A stretch of 64,000 nucleotides of DNA from Muricomes intestini. GTDB taxonomy: Bacteria; Bacillota; Clostridia; Lachnospirales; Lachnospiraceae. Both the position numbers and the translations under genes were made by a program. The notes under the pieces were generated by a model. It had not been told where the DNA came from and made no database searches. It saw only the letters and a program-made list of their open reading frames with translations. Positions 54,046-63,111 of the stretch are shown one piece after another; position 1 is the first letter of the stretch, and the number at the start of each line of letters is the position of its first letter. The stretch is taken from the NCBI RefSeq assembly GCF_004346165.1, contig NZ_SLZZ01000019.1, forward strand, positions 1-64,000. The letters are read 5' to 3'.

Positions 54046-54146
54046 ACAAAACCTCCTGAAAGAAATATTCTAAAAGGGGAGTGTCCCCTTTGACTTACTT
54101 TGACATGTTTTTCTCATTATACCATATTTCTATATGCTTTTCCCCG

Positions 54147-54175
54147 TTGACTTTTTTCTTTCTATTTGTTATTAT
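54147..54175 (+). promoter_or_regulatory. Promoter of the ABC-F gene
   Basis: TTGACT (54147-54152) and TATTAT (54170-54175) are 17 bp apart on the plus strand. The expected start near 54182 gives a leader of about 275 bases before the ABC-F start codon, far longer than usual. Confidence 0.7.
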
Positions 54176-54181
54176 GTGACC

Positions 54182-54457
54182 AACTTAGAAAGATAGGAGA
54201 TGAAAGAATGAAGATGTTTTCTTGCTGATTATTTATTGCATAACAAGATATCCGGCCGAGTGAATCGGTTTGTTTTTGTTGTGCTGTTGCAGGAAAGCTC
54301 ATTCATTTTTCTTCTCATGACATATAGGCTGCTGAATTTTTGATTGCTAATACTTGTAAACAAACCGGCAGATACCTTTGTACCGTTATGGATATGTTGT
54401 AAGAGGCCGCAGGAATGACTTTTCTGCGGTTTTATATATCCAAAGGAGGTGTTTTTT
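54182..54457 (+). promoter_or_regulatory. Attenuation-type leader of the ABC-F gene
   Basis: The leader encodes a possible six-residue peptide, MKMFSC (54208-54228), with AGGAG 8 bases before it. It ends with a terminator: CCGCAG (54407-54412) pairing with CTGCGG (54424-54429), then TTTTATATAT. An alternative pairing exists between CGGTTTGTTT (about 54265) and AAACAAACCG (about 54358). Ribosome stalling by an antibiotic on the leader peptide could switch structures, as known for other ABC-F genes. Confidence 0.6.
54407..54433 (+). terminator. Intrinsic terminator just upstream of the ABC-F gene
   Basis: A 6-bp GC-rich stem (CCGCAG / CTGCGG), extended by AA/TT pairs in the loop, is followed by TTTT. 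It sits 25 bp before the start codon, inside the leader, which makes sense only as a regulated terminator. Confidence 0.6.
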
Positions 54458-55927
54458 ATGTCTAGAATTCAAGTATCAAATTTAACTTTTGCTTATGACA
54501 GCAGTTATGATAACATTTTTGAAAATGTGTCCTTTCAGATAGATACTGACTGGAAACTGGGATTTATCGGAAGAAACGGGCGGGGCAAAACAACTTTTTT
54601 AAGTCTTTTGCTGGGAAAATATGACTACAGCGGGATTATATCTACCAGTGTTAACTTTGAATATTTCCCTTATGAGGTGAAAAATCCCAATGATATGACT
54701 TTGTCTGTTGTAGAATCAATCAACCCGGCGGCGGAGAACTGGCAGATATTGCGGGAGCTAAATCTGCTGGATACAGACGTGGAAATTCTCTACCGTCCCT
54801 TTTTTACCTTGAGTAACGGCGAGCGCACAAAGGTTCTGCTGGCGGCGCTGTTCCTGAAAGAGAATGGTTTTTTGCTCATTGACGAGCCCACAAATCATCT
54901 GGATATTCAGGCCCGAGAAAAGGTTGCCCAATATCTGAACTTAAAAAAGGGCTTCATACTTGTCTCCCATGACCGTACTTTTCTGGACGGCTGTATTGAT
55001 CATGTGCTATCCATAAACAAGAACAATATCGAAGTACAGAAAGGCAACTTTTCTTCCTGGTATGCAAACAAGGAGGCGCAGGATAATCTAGAGCTGGAGA
55101 AAAACGCCCGCCTTTCCCAGGATATCCGCAGGCTGCAGGACTCTGCCAGGCAAAGCGGCAAATGGTCGGATAAAATTGAGAAAACAAAAATAGGAGCCAA
55201 AGTTCCTGACAGAGGGTATATCGGGCACCAGGCCGCCAAAATGATGAAACGTTCCAAATCTATAGAAAAAAGACAGCAAAATGCAATCTTAGAGAAGGAA
55301 AAACTGCTGAAAAACATAGAATTGGCGGACAGTTTAAAGTTGATTCCACTGACCTATCACGCAGATATCCTGCTATCCATGGAAAATGTCAGTATCTCCT
55401 ATGAAAATACGGATGTCTGCCATGACATTGATCTTACAATACACCGGGGAGACCGTATCTGTCTGAAAGGAAAGAACGGCAGTGGGAAAACCAGCCTGAT
55501 CAGGCTGATACTCGGAGAATCGGTTCCCTATACCGGTGATTTCCGCCTGGGTTCGGGAGTAAAGATTTCCTATATTTCCCAGGATACCTCCTGGCTGAGA
55601 GGAAATCTCACCGATTTTGCCCGGATTCATCAGCTGGAAGAGAGTGTCTTCAAAGCATTACTGCGGAAGCTGGGATTTGACAGGATTCAGTTTGAGAAAG
55701 ACATCTGGCAATTCAGCGAAGGACAGAAGAAGAAGGTTCTTCTGGCAAAAAGTTTGTGTGAACCGGCACATTTGTTCATCTGGGATGAGCCACTGAATTT
55801 TATCGATGTCCTTTCACGCATACAGATAGAAGATTTGATTATGGAGTATAAACCAACCATGCTGTTCGTTGAGCACGATGAGATGTTCCAGAATAATATA
55901 TCGACAAATGTGGTAGAAGTTTCATAA
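54458..55927 (+). CDS. Lsa-like ABC-F ribosomal protection protein
   Basis: This is a 489-residue ATPase with two ABC domains and no membrane helices. The ATG at 54458 follows AAAGGAGGT. Domain 1 has IGRNGRGKTTFLSLLL, LSNGERTKVLLAALFL and LLIDEPTNHLD. A linker (about 195-310, basic, with the antibiotic-resistance loop) joins domain 2 with LKGKNGSGKTSLIRL, FSEGQKKKVLLAKSL and IWDEPLNFIDV. Such proteins bind the ribosomal E site and dislodge lincosamides, streptogramin A or pleuromutilins. Spectrum cannot be predicted from sequence alone. A long leader suggests drug-inducible expression. Confidence 0.88.
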   Translation: MSRIQVSNLTFAYDSSYDNIFENVSFQIDTDWKLGFIGRNGRGKTTFLSLLLGKYDYSGIISTSVNFEYFPYEVKNPNDMTLSVVESINPAAENWQILRELNLLDTDVEILYRPFFTLSNGERTKVLLAALFLKENGFLLIDEPTNHLDIQAREKVAQYLNLKKGFILVSHDRTFLDGCIDHVLSINKNNIEVQKGNFSSWYANKEAQDNLELEKNARLSQDIRRLQDSARQSGKWSDKIEKTKIGAKVPDRGYIGHQAAKMMKRSKSIEKRQQNAILEKEKLLKNIELADSLKLIPLTYHADILLSMENVSISYENTDVCHDIDLTIHRGDRICLKGKNGSGKTSLIRLILGESVPYTGDFRLGSGVKISYISQDTSWLRGNLTDFARIHQLEESVFKALLRKLGFDRIQFEKDIWQFSEGQKKKVLLAKSLCEPAHLFIWDEPLNFIDVLSRIQIEDLIMEYKPTMLFVEHDEMFQNNISTNVVEVS

Positions 55928-55928
55928 A

Positions 55929-56115
55929 ATGATACCAGGGTCAAAAGGTCATGCGTTTCATGCTTGCATGAAAAAGCATGACCTTGGGGCCCGTAAAACA
56001 TGAGAAAGTAGCCCGAATAGGGCGGATTTCGAATGTTTTTAGGATTGCGGGAGCACAAAGTGCGGAGCAATCCGTAGGTATCAGGGGGCAAAATACCTTT
56101 TGACCCCTACATCAT
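55929..56115. repeat. Highly structured palindromic intergenic element
   Basis: Outer arms (55929-55949 and 56095-56115) share ATGAT and GGGTCAAAAGGT in inverted order. Inside, AAGGTCATGC (55945-55954) pairs with 55976-55985 and TTTCATGC (55956-55963) with 55966-55973, giving a nearly continuous 18-bp hairpin. A second hairpin is built on GGATTGC / GCAATCC (about 56042-56072). No coding frame is evident. It resembles dispersed repeat elements of Lachnospiraceae. Confidence 0.7.
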
Positions 56116-56128
56116 AAAATTTCTTTTT

Positions 56129-56159
56129 AAAAAAAGGGTGCCACTATCTTAGTGGCACC
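56129..56159 (-). terminator. Terminator of trxA
   Basis: GGTGCCACTA (56137-56146) pairs perfectly with 56150-56159, loop of three, followed on the minus strand by CTTTTTTT. It lies right after the trxA stop. Confidence 0.88.
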
Positions 56160-56165
56160 GCATTT

Positions 56166-56474
56166 TTAATCAAACAGGGCGAGTACATCACTCTTGGGCT
56201 TCGCTCCCAAATCCTTTTTACTTACCTGTCCGTCTTTAAATACAATAAATGTAGGAATACTCATAACCCCGTATTTCTGAGCAATTTCCATCTCTTCGTC
56301 AATATTTAATTTATATACCTTAGCATCTGACTTTTCTTCTGCAATTTCCTCTACTACCGGAGCCATCATTTTGCATGGTCCACACCAGTCTGCATAGAAG
56401 TCAACAAGTACCGGCTTATCTGACTGTAAAACCTCCTGGTCAAAGTTTTGTGCTGTAAGTTTCGTGATTGCCAT
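56166..56474 (-). CDS. trxA: Thioredoxin
   Basis: This is a 102-residue disulfide reductase with the active site ADWCGPCKMMAPV (Cys near 31 and 34), the cis-Pro in VMSIPTFIVFKDG and the usual LNIDEE strand. It keeps cytoplasmic thiols reduced using NADPH via thioredoxin reductase. It is a single-gene unit with its own promoter and terminator. A Crp-like palindrome sits where the -35 box would be. Confidence 0.97.
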   Translation of the reverse strand: MAITKLTAQNFDQEVLQSDKPVLVDFYADWCGPCKMMAPVVEEIAEEKSDAKVYKLNIDEEMEIAQKYGVMSIPTFIVFKDGQVSKKDLGAKPKSDVLALFD

Positions 56475-56524
56475 ATTTATTTCCTCCTTTGTTTACATCT
56501 GTAATTCATCTTTCATTATGATTA

Positions 56525-56565
56525 AGTATAACATACTTTCCATATTTTTATGTGACAAAATCACA
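56525..56565 (-). promoter_or_regulatory. trxA promoter with Crp/Fnr-type binding site
   Basis: TGTGACAAAATCACA (56551-56565) is a perfect palindrome of TGTGA half-sites. The -10 box TATACT (56525-56530, minus strand) lies so that the palindrome is centred about 40 bases upstream of the predicted start, the class II activator position. No -35 consensus is visible. The neighbouring gene encodes a Crp/Fnr regulator. Confidence 0.65.
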
Positions 56566-56598
56566 AAAGAAAGGAGAAATTTCTTAATTTGACCAAGG

Positions 56599-57255
56599 TC
56601 AGACTTTTTCCAGCTTTGCCGCATCTAATATTTCAATATGCCCACGGGTAATCTTTACCAGTCCATCTGTCTGAAATTGTTTTAAAAGCCTGCTCACTAC
56701 TTCTCTTGCCGTGCCGATATCCCGCGCCAGAGCATCATGGGTGATCGCGAGAGTGTCTGAACCGGTCAGTGCTCTGTGTTCGAGTATCGCATCTGCCAGT
56801 CTGGCAGCTACGTTGGAAAATACATACTGATTAAACAGCCACATGATATCTGAAAATTTTTCCGATACCATCTCCAGTGTATAGTCCTTTACCTTTGCAT
56901 TGTGGTCACTGATATCTTTATATAGCGCTTTGGGTATGGTACAAATGAATGAGTCCTCCTCTATCTCCATGTCTAGCTCGATATCCAGCCCCTTCAACAT
57001 ACATGCGGCGCTTAGTATACTCACATCACCGTCCAAAAGTCTGAACAAGGTGATTTCTCCGCCTCCGGCCGAAGTCACAAACACTCTTGTCTGCCCTTTT
57101 CTTATAATTTGCACACCAGCACACTCTCTACCTCCGTAGTGCAGTACCTGACCCTTTTTATATAGACCCTCCACTACTCCTTCTGCCAAGGCATTCTGCT
57201 CACTCCTTGTTAAATGTTTCCAAAAAGGAAGTGTGCGCTCTAATAATTCTCTCAT
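56599..57255 (-). CDS. Crp/Fnr-family transcriptional regulator
   Basis: The 218-residue protein has a cyclic-nucleotide-binding-like beta barrel (about 15-120; YKKGQVLHYGGRECAGVQII), a dimer helix, and a winged helix at the C-terminus. The recognition helix contains GTAREVVSRLLKQF, whose R-E-x-x-x-R pattern matches that of Crp, which reads TGTGA. There is no N-terminal four-Cys cluster as in Fnr, though three scattered Cys occur. It lies 11 bp after the penicillin-binding protein gene and just upstream of trxA. Confidence 0.9.
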   Translation of the reverse strand: MRELLERTLPFWKHLTRSEQNALAEGVVEGLYKKGQVLHYGGRECAGVQIIRKGQTRVFVTSAGGGEITLFRLLDGDVSILSAACMLKGLDIELDMEIEEDSFICTIPKALYKDISDHNAKVKDYTLEMVSEKFSDIMWLFNQYVFSNVAARLADAILEHRALTGSDTLAITHDALARDIGTAREVVSRLLKQFQTDGLVKITRGHIEILDAAKLEKV

Positions 57256-57266
57256 GAAAGTCCCAC

Positions 57267-59375
57267 CTATCTGCTATATGCCGCCGCGATTTCCCTTACC
57301 TTTTCTGTCACGTAAGTACTTCCACCTTTTTGCTTCACATCTTCTACCATCCCTGCTATGACAAAGGGGTTTGCAATATCCTCTGTAGTCTCACAAACAA
57401 ACCAGCCTCTCTCCACGCCTGAAGTATCATCCTGGCTTTCCTTGATTTCTGCGGTTCCCGTTTTACCCAGCATAGTAACGCCGTCAATCTTTGCCTTTGC
57501 CCCAGTCCCGGACGGATTCTCAATAACCTGTATCAGATCATTTTTCACCAGCTCTGCAGTTTCCTGAGAAACTACCTGCTTCTTCCAGACTTTGCCCTGG
57601 GGATTCTCCTGGTAGAGAATAATGGGCTGTATCATATTCCCGCCGTTTACAAACATAGTGTACATGGACGTCATGTGAAGAGGATTTACAAGAAGCTGCC
57701 CCTGCCCATATCCGGTATCTGCAAGCTGTATATCTGAATCTATCTTATCGTCATCATCATAAGTGGAAGCCGAAAGAGCAAGCTCAAAAGGCATCTCCTC
57801 TTCAAATCCTATAGCTTTAAATTTCTGAATCATTGTATCTGCCCCGATGTCCAGCGCTGCTCTTGCAAAATAAATATTATCGGAATAGACGAGTGCATTT
57901 TCCAAATTTACCTCTGAGCCGTAATCGGTCAAAGTAGTCACATAATAATTCCCCCAGCTTGCGTCGTTCTGCCATTTCAGTCCGACATTTCCTTTATTTT
58001 CATCCGGATTAAGCTTCCCTGTATCCACACCTATTGCCGCTGTAATTGCCTTAAAAGTGGATCCGGGTGTCCACGATGTATTGAACCGGTTCATCAGGGG
58101 CTTGTTCGTGTCTCCATTTAGTTCATTCCAACGTTTATCCGACATCCCCATAACAAATTCATTTGGGTCGTACGCCGGAGTGCTCACCAGAGCCAGCACC
58201 TCTCCGGTCTTTGGATTCATAGCCGTCACAGTTCCCGGGTCTGAGGCAAACTGTTCATAGGCATTCTTCTGCATCAAAGAATCCACCGTCACCTGAACAT
58301 CCTCCCCATCTTCCGCCGGTTTGAAGGCTACAGTGTCCACCTTGGTGCCATCCGCATTTACAATATCGATGCTATGTCCAGCCTCGGATTTAAGTTTATC
58401 CTCAAAAGCCCGCTCCAATCCTGATTTCCCTATAACACTGTTTTCATGGTATCCTTTTCCTTTCAACTCCTTCAATTCATCTGCAGTTACTGCCTGCACA
58501 TAACCGGTGAGCTGACCTGCCGCTGCACCAAGAGGATACACTCTTTCCTCTTTATCCTGAATTAAAATACCTGGGATACTAAGTAACTGCCCTTCTGCTT
58601 CCGTATCCATCTTTGAAATTTCCTTCAGAGGAACAAAGGAATCGTCCTGTACGTAAGAAGCACTTAATGCCTGATTAATCTCATCTTCTGTCATGTCCAG
58701 TATCTCTCCGATTTTCCGGACAGAATCTGCGCTGCTGTCACCCAGCTTGCCCGGTACAATACCCACTTGCGAGACCGTGCCCTGTCCTGCAAGCATTTGC
58801 CCGTCTCTGTCCAGAATAGAGCCACGTTTTGCGGGTTCTGTATTGACCTGAACTTTATAATCATCTTGCAGGGACGGAAAAATCAGCATAGAATCCCAGT
58901 CAATAAAATACTTTCTGTCTTCCATACTCAATTTCATCTTATTATCAAATGTTACTTCATCCGCGGAGGTATCCATTGCTGTTGCGTAAGAAACCACAGC
59001 TTTTTTCCTGCCATCTTTATACTCTGGTTCTCCCTTTAAAGTAACCTTTATATTCTGAGCAAATATTCCCTCGTAAATATTTTTATTTCTACTAACAAAA
59101 TCATCCTTTGTTATATTCTTTCTTGTTTCCGTGCTTAGCAGAGCATACATTTCCTCATATTTTTCTTTATTTAGGAATGTAAAATACTTTTTTACAGTCT
59201 CCTGAGGTGTAGATTTTATCCGCAACATATTCCAGACCAGAATTCCTCCCGCTGCTGCAGCCAAAACGACTATAATAGCAACAAGAACAGGCCACCTTTT
59301 TCTCCTGACCTGACTTCTTTTAGTTTGTCTGTATCTCTTTCTTGATGCCAAATCAATCACATCCCTCCGCCTCAT
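57267..59375 (-). CDS. Penicillin-binding protein with MecA_N domain (class B)
   Basis: This is an approximately 702-residue transpeptidase. A basic start and one membrane helix are followed by an NTF2-like MecA_N domain (TPQETVKKYFTFLNKEKYEE), a PBP dimer domain (RGSILDRDGQMLAGQ) and the transpeptidase with STFK in TPGSTFKAITAA, SDN in YSDNIYFA and KTGTAEI. It crosslinks peptidoglycan outside the membrane. The exact start is uncertain: ATG at 59375 overlaps purD by about 23 bp, while GTG 59360 or TTG 59351 behind GGAGG are alternatives. Its relatives include PBP3 and the low-affinity PBP2a type. Confidence 0.9.
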   Translation of the reverse strand: MRRRDVIDLASRKRYRQTKRSQVRRKRWPVLVAIIVVLAAAAGGILVWNMLRIKSTPQETVKKYFTFLNKEKYEEMYALLSTETRKNITKDDFVSRNKNIYEGIFAQNIKVTLKGEPEYKDGRKKAVVSYATAMDTSADEVTFDNKMKLSMEDRKYFIDWDSMLIFPSLQDDYKVQVNTEPAKRGSILDRDGQMLAGQGTVSQVGIVPGKLGDSSADSVRKIGEILDMTEDEINQALSASYVQDDSFVPLKEISKMDTEAEGQLLSIPGILIQDKEERVYPLGAAAGQLTGYVQAVTADELKELKGKGYHENSVIGKSGLERAFEDKLKSEAGHSIDIVNADGTKVDTVAFKPAEDGEDVQVTVDSLMQKNAYEQFASDPGTVTAMNPKTGEVLALVSTPAYDPNEFVMGMSDKRWNELNGDTNKPLMNRFNTSWTPGSTFKAITAAIGVDTGKLNPDENKGNVGLKWQNDASWGNYYVTTLTDYGSEVNLENALVYSDNIYFARAALDIGADTMIQKFKAIGFEEEMPFELALSASTYDDDDKIDSDIQLADTGYGQGQLLVNPLHMTSMYTMFVNGGNMIQPIILYQENPQGKVWKKQVVSQETAELVKNDLIQVIENPSGTGAKAKIDGVTMLGKTGTAEIKESQDDTSGVERGWFVCETTEDIANPFVIAGMVEDVKQKGGSTYVTEKVREIAAAYSR

Positions 59376-60636
59376 CAATCGCTTTCCCAATATCATGGCG
59401 CATATATTTATTTTCAAACTGCACCCATTTTGTGGCAGCATATGCGTTCTCTCTTGCTTCTTTGAGGTCTTTCCCCTTTGCCGTAATACCCAATACACGG
59501 CCTCCACTTGTTACAATCCTGTTTCCGTCAAATCTGGTGCCTGCGTGAAAACAATAATAGCCCTCATGCTTTTTAAACTCCTCTAATCCGGTGATTTCAA
59601 ATCCTTTGTCGTATTTCACGGGATACCCATCAGAAGCGAGCACCACACAGACTGCCGCATTGTCCTCAAACTCCAGCTCAACCTGGTCGAGAGTTCCGTC
59701 AATACAAGCCTCCATCACTTCAATTAAGTCCGTTTTCATACGGGGAAGTACCACCTGTGCTTCAGGATCGCCAAAGCGGGCGTTATACTCCAGAACCTTT
59801 GGTCCCTCTGCCGTCAGCATAAGTCCAAAGAATATAACTCCCTTAAATGCTCTTCCCTCAGCAGCCATTGCATCCACCGTAGCCTGATAAATATGCCGTC
59901 TGCAGAAATCCTCCACCTCTTTTGTATAGAAAGGGCTGGGGGAAAACGTCCCCATTCCCCCCGTATTCAATCCGGTATCTCCGTCCCCTGCACGCTTATG
60001 GTCCTGGGCAGAAGTCATAGTCTTAATGGTTTTTCCATCCACAAAAGAAAGGACGGATACCTCCCGGCCAGTCATAAATTCCTCTATCACCATTTCATTG
60101 CCTGCAGAGCCGAACTTCTTATCCAGCATGATTTCTCGGATTCCTGCTCTTGCTTCCTCCGGTGCACCACAGATCAGCACACCTTTTCCCATTGCAAGTC
60201 CGTCAGCTTTCAGCACTATTGGAAACTTTGCAGTTTCTAAGTATTCAAAAGCCTTTCCTGCATCCGTAAAATTCCTATAACCTGCGGTCGGTATATTGTA
60301 CTTTCGCATTAAATCTTTGGAAAATGCCTTGGAGCCTTCTAATATTGCCGCATTTTTCCGGGGTCCGAATGTGCGGATTCCTGCAGCCCCCATCTCATCT
60401 ACAAGACCGCCTGCCAGCGGTTCGTCCATGCCGACAATAACAAGGTCAATTGACTCTTTCTTTGCGAAAGCAACCAGCTTGTCAAATTCCATAACTCCGA
60501 TATCTACACATTGAGCATATTCCGCAATTCCTGCATTTCCAGGAGCACAATATAGTTTCTCCAATCTGGTGCTTTTTACAGCGCTTGCTGCAATTGCATG
60601 TTCCCGGCCGCCGCTTCCTACAATCAATACCTTCAT
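59353..60636 (-). CDS. purD: Phosphoribosylamine-glycine ligase
   Basis: This 427-residue ATP-grasp enzyme joins glycine to phosphoribosylamine, step 2 of purine synthesis. Marks are MKVLIVGSGGREHAIAASAV, DGLAMGKGVLIC, MTGREVSVLSFVDG, LNTGGMGTFSPSP and YNARFGDPEAQVVLPRMKTD. It follows purN by 20 bp and overlaps the penicillin-binding protein gene. Confidence 0.97.
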   Translation of the reverse strand: MKVLIVGSGGREHAIAASAVKSTRLEKLYCAPGNAGIAEYAQCVDIGVMEFDKLVAFAKKESIDLVIVGMDEPLAGGLVDEMGAAGIRTFGPRKNAAILEGSKAFSKDLMRKYNIPTAGYRNFTDAGKAFEYLETAKFPIVLKADGLAMGKGVLICGAPEEARAGIREIMLDKKFGSAGNEMVIEEFMTGREVSVLSFVDGKTIKTMTSAQDHKRAGDGDTGLNTGGMGTFSPSPFYTKEVEDFCRRHIYQATVDAMAAEGRAFKGVIFFGLMLTAEGPKVLEYNARFGDPEAQVVLPRMKTDLIEVMEACIDGTLDQVELEFEDNAAVCVVLASDGYPVKYDKGFEITGLEEFKKHEGYYCFHAGTRFDGNRIVTSGGRVLGITAKGKDLKEARENAYAATKWVQFENKYMRHDIGKAIDEAEGCD

Positions 60637-60656
60637 TAGAATTCTCCTTTAAAAGA

Positions 60657-61289
60657 CTATTCATCTTCTGAGATCAACACTTTGCCATCTACTGTCGTAA
60701 CTTTACCTCTCGCAATTAAATCTATTGCCCGGGGAAGAAGCTTCCATTCCGCCTCCGCCATCACCCTTTTCTGAAGCATTTCCGGGGTATCCCCCTGTTT
60801 TGTCTGTACTGCCTTCTGCAAAATAATGGGACCTGTATCGGTTCCCTCGTCCACAAAATGAACTGTTGCACCGGTTATTTTTACCCCCCGCTCCAATACT
60901 GCTTCGTGAACTTTCAGCCCATAATATCCTTTTCCGCAAAAAGAGGGGATGAGTGACGGATGAATATTAATGATACGGTTGCTGTATTTGTCAATCATGG
61001 CTGGTGGAATCACCGCCAAAAAACCCGCCAGCACAATTAAGTCCGGACAAAAACTTTCTACCGTTTCTAAAAGTTTCTGATTAAATTTCTCCCTTGACTC
61101 CCAGCTTTTCAGCGAAACACAACTATGCGCAATGCCATTTTCTCCGGCACGCTTAAGCGCATAGGCATTTTTGTTATTGCTGATAACACCCGCAATCTCC
61201 GTGTTTGAAATTGTGCCGTCCTCTACACCGTCAATGATGGCCTGAAGGTTGGTTCCGCCCCCTGAAACCAGGACGACTATTTTTAACAT
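60657..61289 (-). CDS. purN: Phosphoribosylglycinamide formyltransferase
   Basis: This 210-residue enzyme adds a formyl group from 10-formyl-THF to GAR, step 3 of purine synthesis. It has [16 protein letters not shown], the active-site [20 protein letters not shown] with the catalytic His, and [18 protein letters not shown] with the catalytic Asp. It overlaps purM by 7 bp. Confidence 0.97.
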   Translation of the reverse strand: MLKIVVLVSGGGTNLQAIIDGVEDGTISNTEIAGVISNNKNAYALKRAGENGIAHSCVSLKSWESREKFNQKLLETVESFCPDLIVLAGFLAVIPPAMIDKYSNRIINIHPSLIPSFCGKGYYGLKVHEAVLERGVKITGATVHFVDEGTDTGPIILQKAVQTKQGDTPEMLQKRVMAEAEWKLLPRAIDLIARGKVTTVDGKVLISEDE

Positions 61290-62308
61290 AGAGTGACTCC
61301 TTTTTCTCCTGCCTCAATCTGCCCCACAATATAAGGCTTCTCACCGGCAGCTCTCACCGCTTGCAGCGTCTTATCCACATCAGCCTCACCTACTGCAACA
61401 ATCATACCCAATCCCATATTAAATGTATTGTACATCATTTTTTCTTCAATGTCACCGCTGTCGGCCAACATATCGAAAATCGGCGGTATCGGGTAACTGT
61501 CTTTACGGATAATCGCACGCGTGCCGTCTTTTAACATGCGGGGAATGTTTTCATAAAATCCTCCCCCTGTAATATGACTGCATGCCTTAATTGTAATGCC
61601 TGCTTCTTTTACACTATGCAAAGTCTTCACATAAATCTTTGTGGGAGTTAACAAAGCTTCCCCCAGAGTAGTCTGCAAGCTGTCATAATATGTATTTAGT
61701 GCATCCTGCTCCATACTGAATACATTCCTCACAAGGGAAAATCCATTACTGTGCACACCCGACGATGTTATACCAACGAGAATGTCTCCCGGGTTCAGGT
61801 CTTTCCCCGTAATCAAATCTTTCTCATCTACAATACCCACGGCAAACCCGGCAAGGTCATATTCATCTTCGGAATAAAAGCCCGGCATTTCCGCTGTCTC
61901 TCCGCCTATCAAGGCCGCACCGGCCTGCTTGCATCCGTCTGCCACACCACTGACAATTGAAGCGATCTTTTCAGGTTCATTCTTTCCGCATGCAATATAA
62001 TCCAGGAAGAATAAGGGCTCTCCACCTGCACATGCTATGTCATTCACACACATTGCGACACAGTCAATGCCAATGGTGTCATGCTTATCCAAGAGAAATG
62101 CCAGCTTCAGCTTAGTCCCTACACCGTCCGTACCGGACACCAGCGTGGGCTTCTCCATGTTTTTAATCCTCTCCAGGGAAAATGCACCTGAAAATCCTCC
62201 AAGGTTCGTCAGCACTTCCGGCCTCATGGTCTCCTGTACATATTTTTTCATCAACTCAACCGATTTATATCCGGCTTCTATATCAACGCCTGCTTTTTTA
62301 TAATCCAT
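61283..62308 (-). CDS. purM: Phosphoribosylformylglycinamidine cyclo-ligase
   Basis: This 341-residue AIR synthetase closes the imidazole ring (step 5). It starts [20 protein letters not shown] and has [47 protein letters not shown] and THITGGGF-like [17 protein letters not shown]. It follows purE by 28 bp. Confidence 0.97.
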   Translation of the reverse strand: MDYKKAGVDIEAGYKSVELMKKYVQETMRPEVLTNLGGFSGAFSLERIKNMEKPTLVSGTDGVGTKLKLAFLLDKHDTIGIDCVAMCVNDIACAGGEPLFFLDYIACGKNEPEKIASIVSGVADGCKQAGAALIGGETAEMPGFYSEDEYDLAGFAVGIVDEKDLITGKDLNPGDILVGITSSGVHSNGFSLVRNVFSMEQDALNTYYDSLQTTLGEALLTPTKIYVKTLHSVKEAGITIKACSHITGGGFYENIPRMLKDGTRAIIRKDSYPIPPIFDMLADSGDIEEKMMYNTFNMGLGMIVAVGEADVDKTLQAVRAAGEKPYIVGQIEAGEKGVTLC

Positions 62309-62336
62309 AAGATTTTACAACCTCCACTGTTCAGCC

Positions 62337-62849
62337 CTATTTCCCCATGAGGTAAGCTTCATATCCTATCTTCTCCAAATGTGCCGCTTTTCCCTGTACC
62401 GTCTCTTTCATTTCCTCTGAATGTTCCTTCAGCTTATTCAAAAGTTTTTCATCTGACACCGCCAAAATCTTTGCCGCAAGAATCGCTGCATTCATTCCGC
62501 CGTCTATTGCAACTGTGGCAACAGGAACTCCCGGCGGCATCTGTACGATAGAAAAAAGTGCATCTTCCCCCGCCAGGTTCTTTCCCGACATAGGAACACC
62601 TATAACAGGCATCGGAAATAAAGCTGCACACATTCCCGGCAGATGGGCAGCCATGCCTGCACCTGCAATAATTACTTTGATTCCCCTGCCTTCCGCCGCC
62701 TTTGCCCAGTCAAAAAACACATCCGGCTCACGGTGTGCGGAAATAATGGTCATTTCATAATCAATTCCCAGCTTTTCCAGCATATCTGCCGCCTTGCTCA
62801 TGATCTTTAAATCAGAGTCGCTTCCCATCACTATTCCTACTTTTGGCAT
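62337..62849 (-). CDS. purE: N5-carboxyaminoimidazole ribonucleotide mutase
   Basis: This 170-residue enzyme moves the carboxyl group of N5-CAIR (step 6). Marks are VGIVMGSDSDLKIMSKAADM, ISAHREPDVFFDWA, GAGMAAHLPGM and VPMSGKNLAGEDALFSIVQM. No purK is nearby. It is the first gene of the purEMND run and is preceded by a tandem repeat. Confidence 0.97.
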   Translation of the reverse strand: MPKVGIVMGSDSDLKIMSKAADMLEKLGIDYEMTIISAHREPDVFFDWAKAAEGRGIKVIIAGAGMAAHLPGMCAALFPMPVIGVPMSGKNLAGEDALFSIVQMPPGVPVATVAIDGGMNAAILAAKILAVSDEKLLNKLKEHSEEMKETVQGKAAHLEKIGYEAYLMGK

Positions 62850-62861
62850 ATCATTTCTCCT

Positions 62862-63111
62862 CTCTCGCTACCGCTCGGATTCACTAAGTTGCTTGCAGCT
62901 AAGGAAGTTCTTTTCGCTAAGCTCGAAAGAACCTCGCTAATCTCTAAGAACGGCCTCGCACTAAGTTCCTCTCTCGCTACCGCTCGGATTCACTAAGTTG
63001 CTTGCAGCTAAGGAAGTTCTTTTCGCTAAGCTCGAAAGAACCTCGCTAATCTCTAAGAACGGCCTCGCACTAAGTTCATCTCTCGCTATCGCTCGGATTC
63101 ACTAAGTTGCT
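62862..63111. repeat. Tandem 109-bp repeat, two full copies and a partial third
   Basis: Copies start at 62862, 62971 and 63080, each beginning CTCTCGCTACCGCTCGGATT (CTATC in the third). Within each unit, GTTCTTTTCG and CGAAAGAAC form a hairpin and CTAAGTT recurs. The third copy runs into the end of the aminopeptidase gene and encodes its last residues and stop. It fills the whole gap between the aminopeptidase and purE. Confidence 0.9.

Noticed and set aside
62862-63111. Possible CRISPR array
   Set aside because: The units are contiguous 109-bp tandem copies without unique spacers, and no cas genes are near.
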